From: Clostridia bacterium
GTDB taxonomy: Bacteria > Bacillota > Clostridia > Oscillospirales > Acutalibacteraceae
Assembly (NCBI GenBank): GCA_024689165.1
Contig: JAILDS010000013.1
Span: 1 to 37,279, forward strand
Direction of reading: 5' to 3'
DNA: 37,279 nucleotides
Positions 36,194-37,279 of the stretch are shown here, piece after piece (position 1 is the stretch's first letter; each line of letters opens with the position of its first letter). Under the pieces are notes generated by a model. The model was not told the DNA's origin and ran no database searches. It worked only from the letters and a program-made list of their open reading frames with translations. Made by a program: the position numbers and the translations under genes.

Positions 36194-37270
36194 ATGACAG
36201 AAGAAAAAATGAAGGTTTTGTTCGGCACAACGAATGAGAGCAAGCTTAAGACCATGCGGCGCATGACGGAAGGCCTCGGCATAGAGCTGATAGGGCTGAA
36301 AGACCTGAAAGCTCCTTTACCGCAGGTCGACGAATCCGGCGACGATATCCTTCGGAACGCTGAGCTGAAAGCGCGCGCTTATTGGCAGGCGTTTCATATC
36401 CCGGTTTTCTCCTGCGACAGCGGCTTGTTTTTTGACGGTCTGCCGTCCTCGCTTCAGCCGGGGACGCACATTCGCCGCGTGAACGGTAAAACCTTAAACG
36501 ACGATGAGATGATCGAATATTACGCTTCGCTCGCGCATTCACACGGAGGAGCGCTTGCCGCGAGATACCGCAACGCGATTTGTTTCATCTTGGATGAAAA
36601 CACCGTTTTCAAAAGCGCCGACGATTCGCTTGCGTCCGAGCCGTTCCTTCTGACGGACGTTCCGCATCCGAAGCGTGAAAAGGGCTATCCGCTGGACGCG
36701 CTGTCAAAGGATATCAAAACCGGGCAGTATTATTATGATCTTCCGGAATCCTGCGCCGATCACTCCGAGCTGGGCTTACGGGATTTTATAATAAACGCGC
36801 TGCGTGATACGCCGGGATCCTCTGATCCAGATATCCGCGTCATTCAGATCGGTCTTGACTATTATCCCGCTTGCACCGTGCTGTTCGGCGGCAATTGTCC
36901 CTTTTCCGGGACCTGCCTTGTGCAGCAGAAAGCGGGGAACCGCGAAGCCTATGCGCTGTTCGTAAACGGAGAGATCGCCGCGGAATGTCACCTTGTATAC
37001 GATAACCCGGAATATAGAACGATCCCCGGGAAACGGGCGTATTTCTCCCGCATGGTCACGCGCAAAGAATACCGCCGCCGGGGCTACGGTGAAACGATCG
37101 CTCGGTATATCCTTGACCTCGCAAAAACAAAGGGGTATCAAGAGATCGCCCTCGGCGTCAACTGCGACAATACCGCAGCCCTGCAGTTATATAAAAAACT
37201 CGGCTTCACGGTTTACGCGGAAGCCGAGGACGACTACGGGAAGTATTTCAGAATGGAACAAACCCTATGA
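36194..37270 (+). CDS. Fusion of HAM1/RdgB-like NTP pyrophosphatase domain and GNAT acetyltransferase
   Basis: The start is taken as ATG 36194 (MTEEKMKVLFGTTNESKL; AGGA 11 bases upstream); TTG 36173 and ATG 36209 are possible, giving a product of 353-365 residues. Residues about 6-195 resemble the house-cleaning (deoxy)inosine/xanthosine triphosphate pyrophosphatases: LFGTTNESKLKTM, VDESGDDILRNAELKARAYW, SCDSGLFFDGLP and PKREKGYPLDALS. The usual PGVxSAR loop is replaced by PGTHIRRV, so specificity may differ. From about 205 a GNAT fold follows, with the acetyl-CoA loop RRRGYGETIARYIL and CDNTAALQLYKKLGFTVYAE. Both halves appear intact. No clear promoter was found; TATAAT at 36185 lacks a -35. 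Confidence 0.85.
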   Translation: MTEEKMKVLFGTTNESKLKTMRRMTEGLGIELIGLKDLKAPLPQVDESGDDILRNAELKARAYWQAFHIPVFSCDSGLFFDGLPSSLQPGTHIRRVNGKTLNDDEMIEYYASLAHSHGGALAARYRNAICFILDENTVFKSADDSLASEPFLLTDVPHPKREKGYPLDALSKDIKTGQYYYDLPESCADHSELGLRDFIINALRDTPGSSDPDIRVIQIGLDYYPACTVLFGGNCPFSGTCLVQQKAGNREAYALFVNGEIAAECHLVYDNPEYRTIPGKRAYFSRMVTRKEYRRRGYGETIARYILDLAKTKGYQEIALGVNCDNTAALQLYKKLGFTVYAEAEDDYGKYFRMEQTL

Positions 37271-37279
37271 ATTATCATA

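Noticed and set aside
35936..36230. Two overlapping minus-strand open frames of about 75 codons over the repeat region
   Set aside because: They cover the promoter and palindrome of the ATPase gene and reflect the repeats; no ribosome site.
1..37279. CRISPR array, tRNA or rRNA genes, insertion sequences, integrase
   Set aside because: No regularly spaced repeats of suitable length, cloverleaf sequence, rRNA sequence or transposase was found.

Overview
The window looks like a chromosomal piece of a GC-rich, anaerobic, gut-type Clostridia (Oscillospiraceae/Ruminococcaceae-like). This is an inference from the gene content: bacterial bL12 and uL10 with a Firmicutes-type L10 leader, acetate kinase plus an iron alcohol dehydrogenase for fermentation, a dockerin-like secreted protein, DUF975, YfcC and PrsW proteins, GGAGG ribosome sites and near-consensus TTGACA-17-TATAAT promoters. 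No rRNA, tRNA, CRISPR array, integrase or complete insertion sequence was seen.

Layout. 1-333: the 5' part of a GT-C type membrane protein leaving the left edge. 388-1594 (minus): a self-contained rplJ-rplL unit with promoter, L10 leader attenuator and terminator. 1624-5788 (minus): metG, a TatD nuclease and a secreted cysteine-peptidase-like protein with a C-terminal dockerin-like pair. 5885-8452 (minus): a two-subunit aconitase X enzyme plus a HAD phosphatase. 8512-9209: a DUF975 membrane protein. 9212-12918: tmcAL diverging from ackA and an iron alcohol dehydrogenase. 12932-21886: a five-gene export operon (MacB-like ATPase, very large FtsX-type permease with a coiled-coil hairpin, heterodimeric ABC exporter, PrsW-type membrane protease).

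21751-22431 (minus) holds the most unusual signal: a promoter, a 17-residue leader peptide with an ideal ribosome site, a strong terminator, and an alternative 8-bp pairing between the leader reading frame and the terminator, ahead of an unrecognised and probably broken gene. 22480-24043 (minus): a GH16 glycoside hydrolase and a YgjP-type metallopeptidase. 24104-32202 (plus): an apparent 8-kb operon of a GH123/DUF4091-type enzyme, an SDR oxidoreductase, a phosphopantetheinyl transferase, a double pectin-lyase-fold protein and an 851-residue secreted protein of unknown function. It looks like a polysaccharide-handling locus, though the transferase does not fit.

32224-33868 (minus): a YfcC transporter behind a structured 125-nt leader with two mutually exclusive foldings. 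33944-34443: a nucleoside deoxyribosyltransferase. 34493-36001 (minus): a lower-GC ATPase/DUF234 gene with a perfect palindrome in its leader. 36050-36165: degenerate short repeats. 36194-37270: a fusion of a HAM1/RdgB-like domain with a GNAT acetyltransferase.

All assignments rest on reading the sequence and on family knowledge; no search was run.
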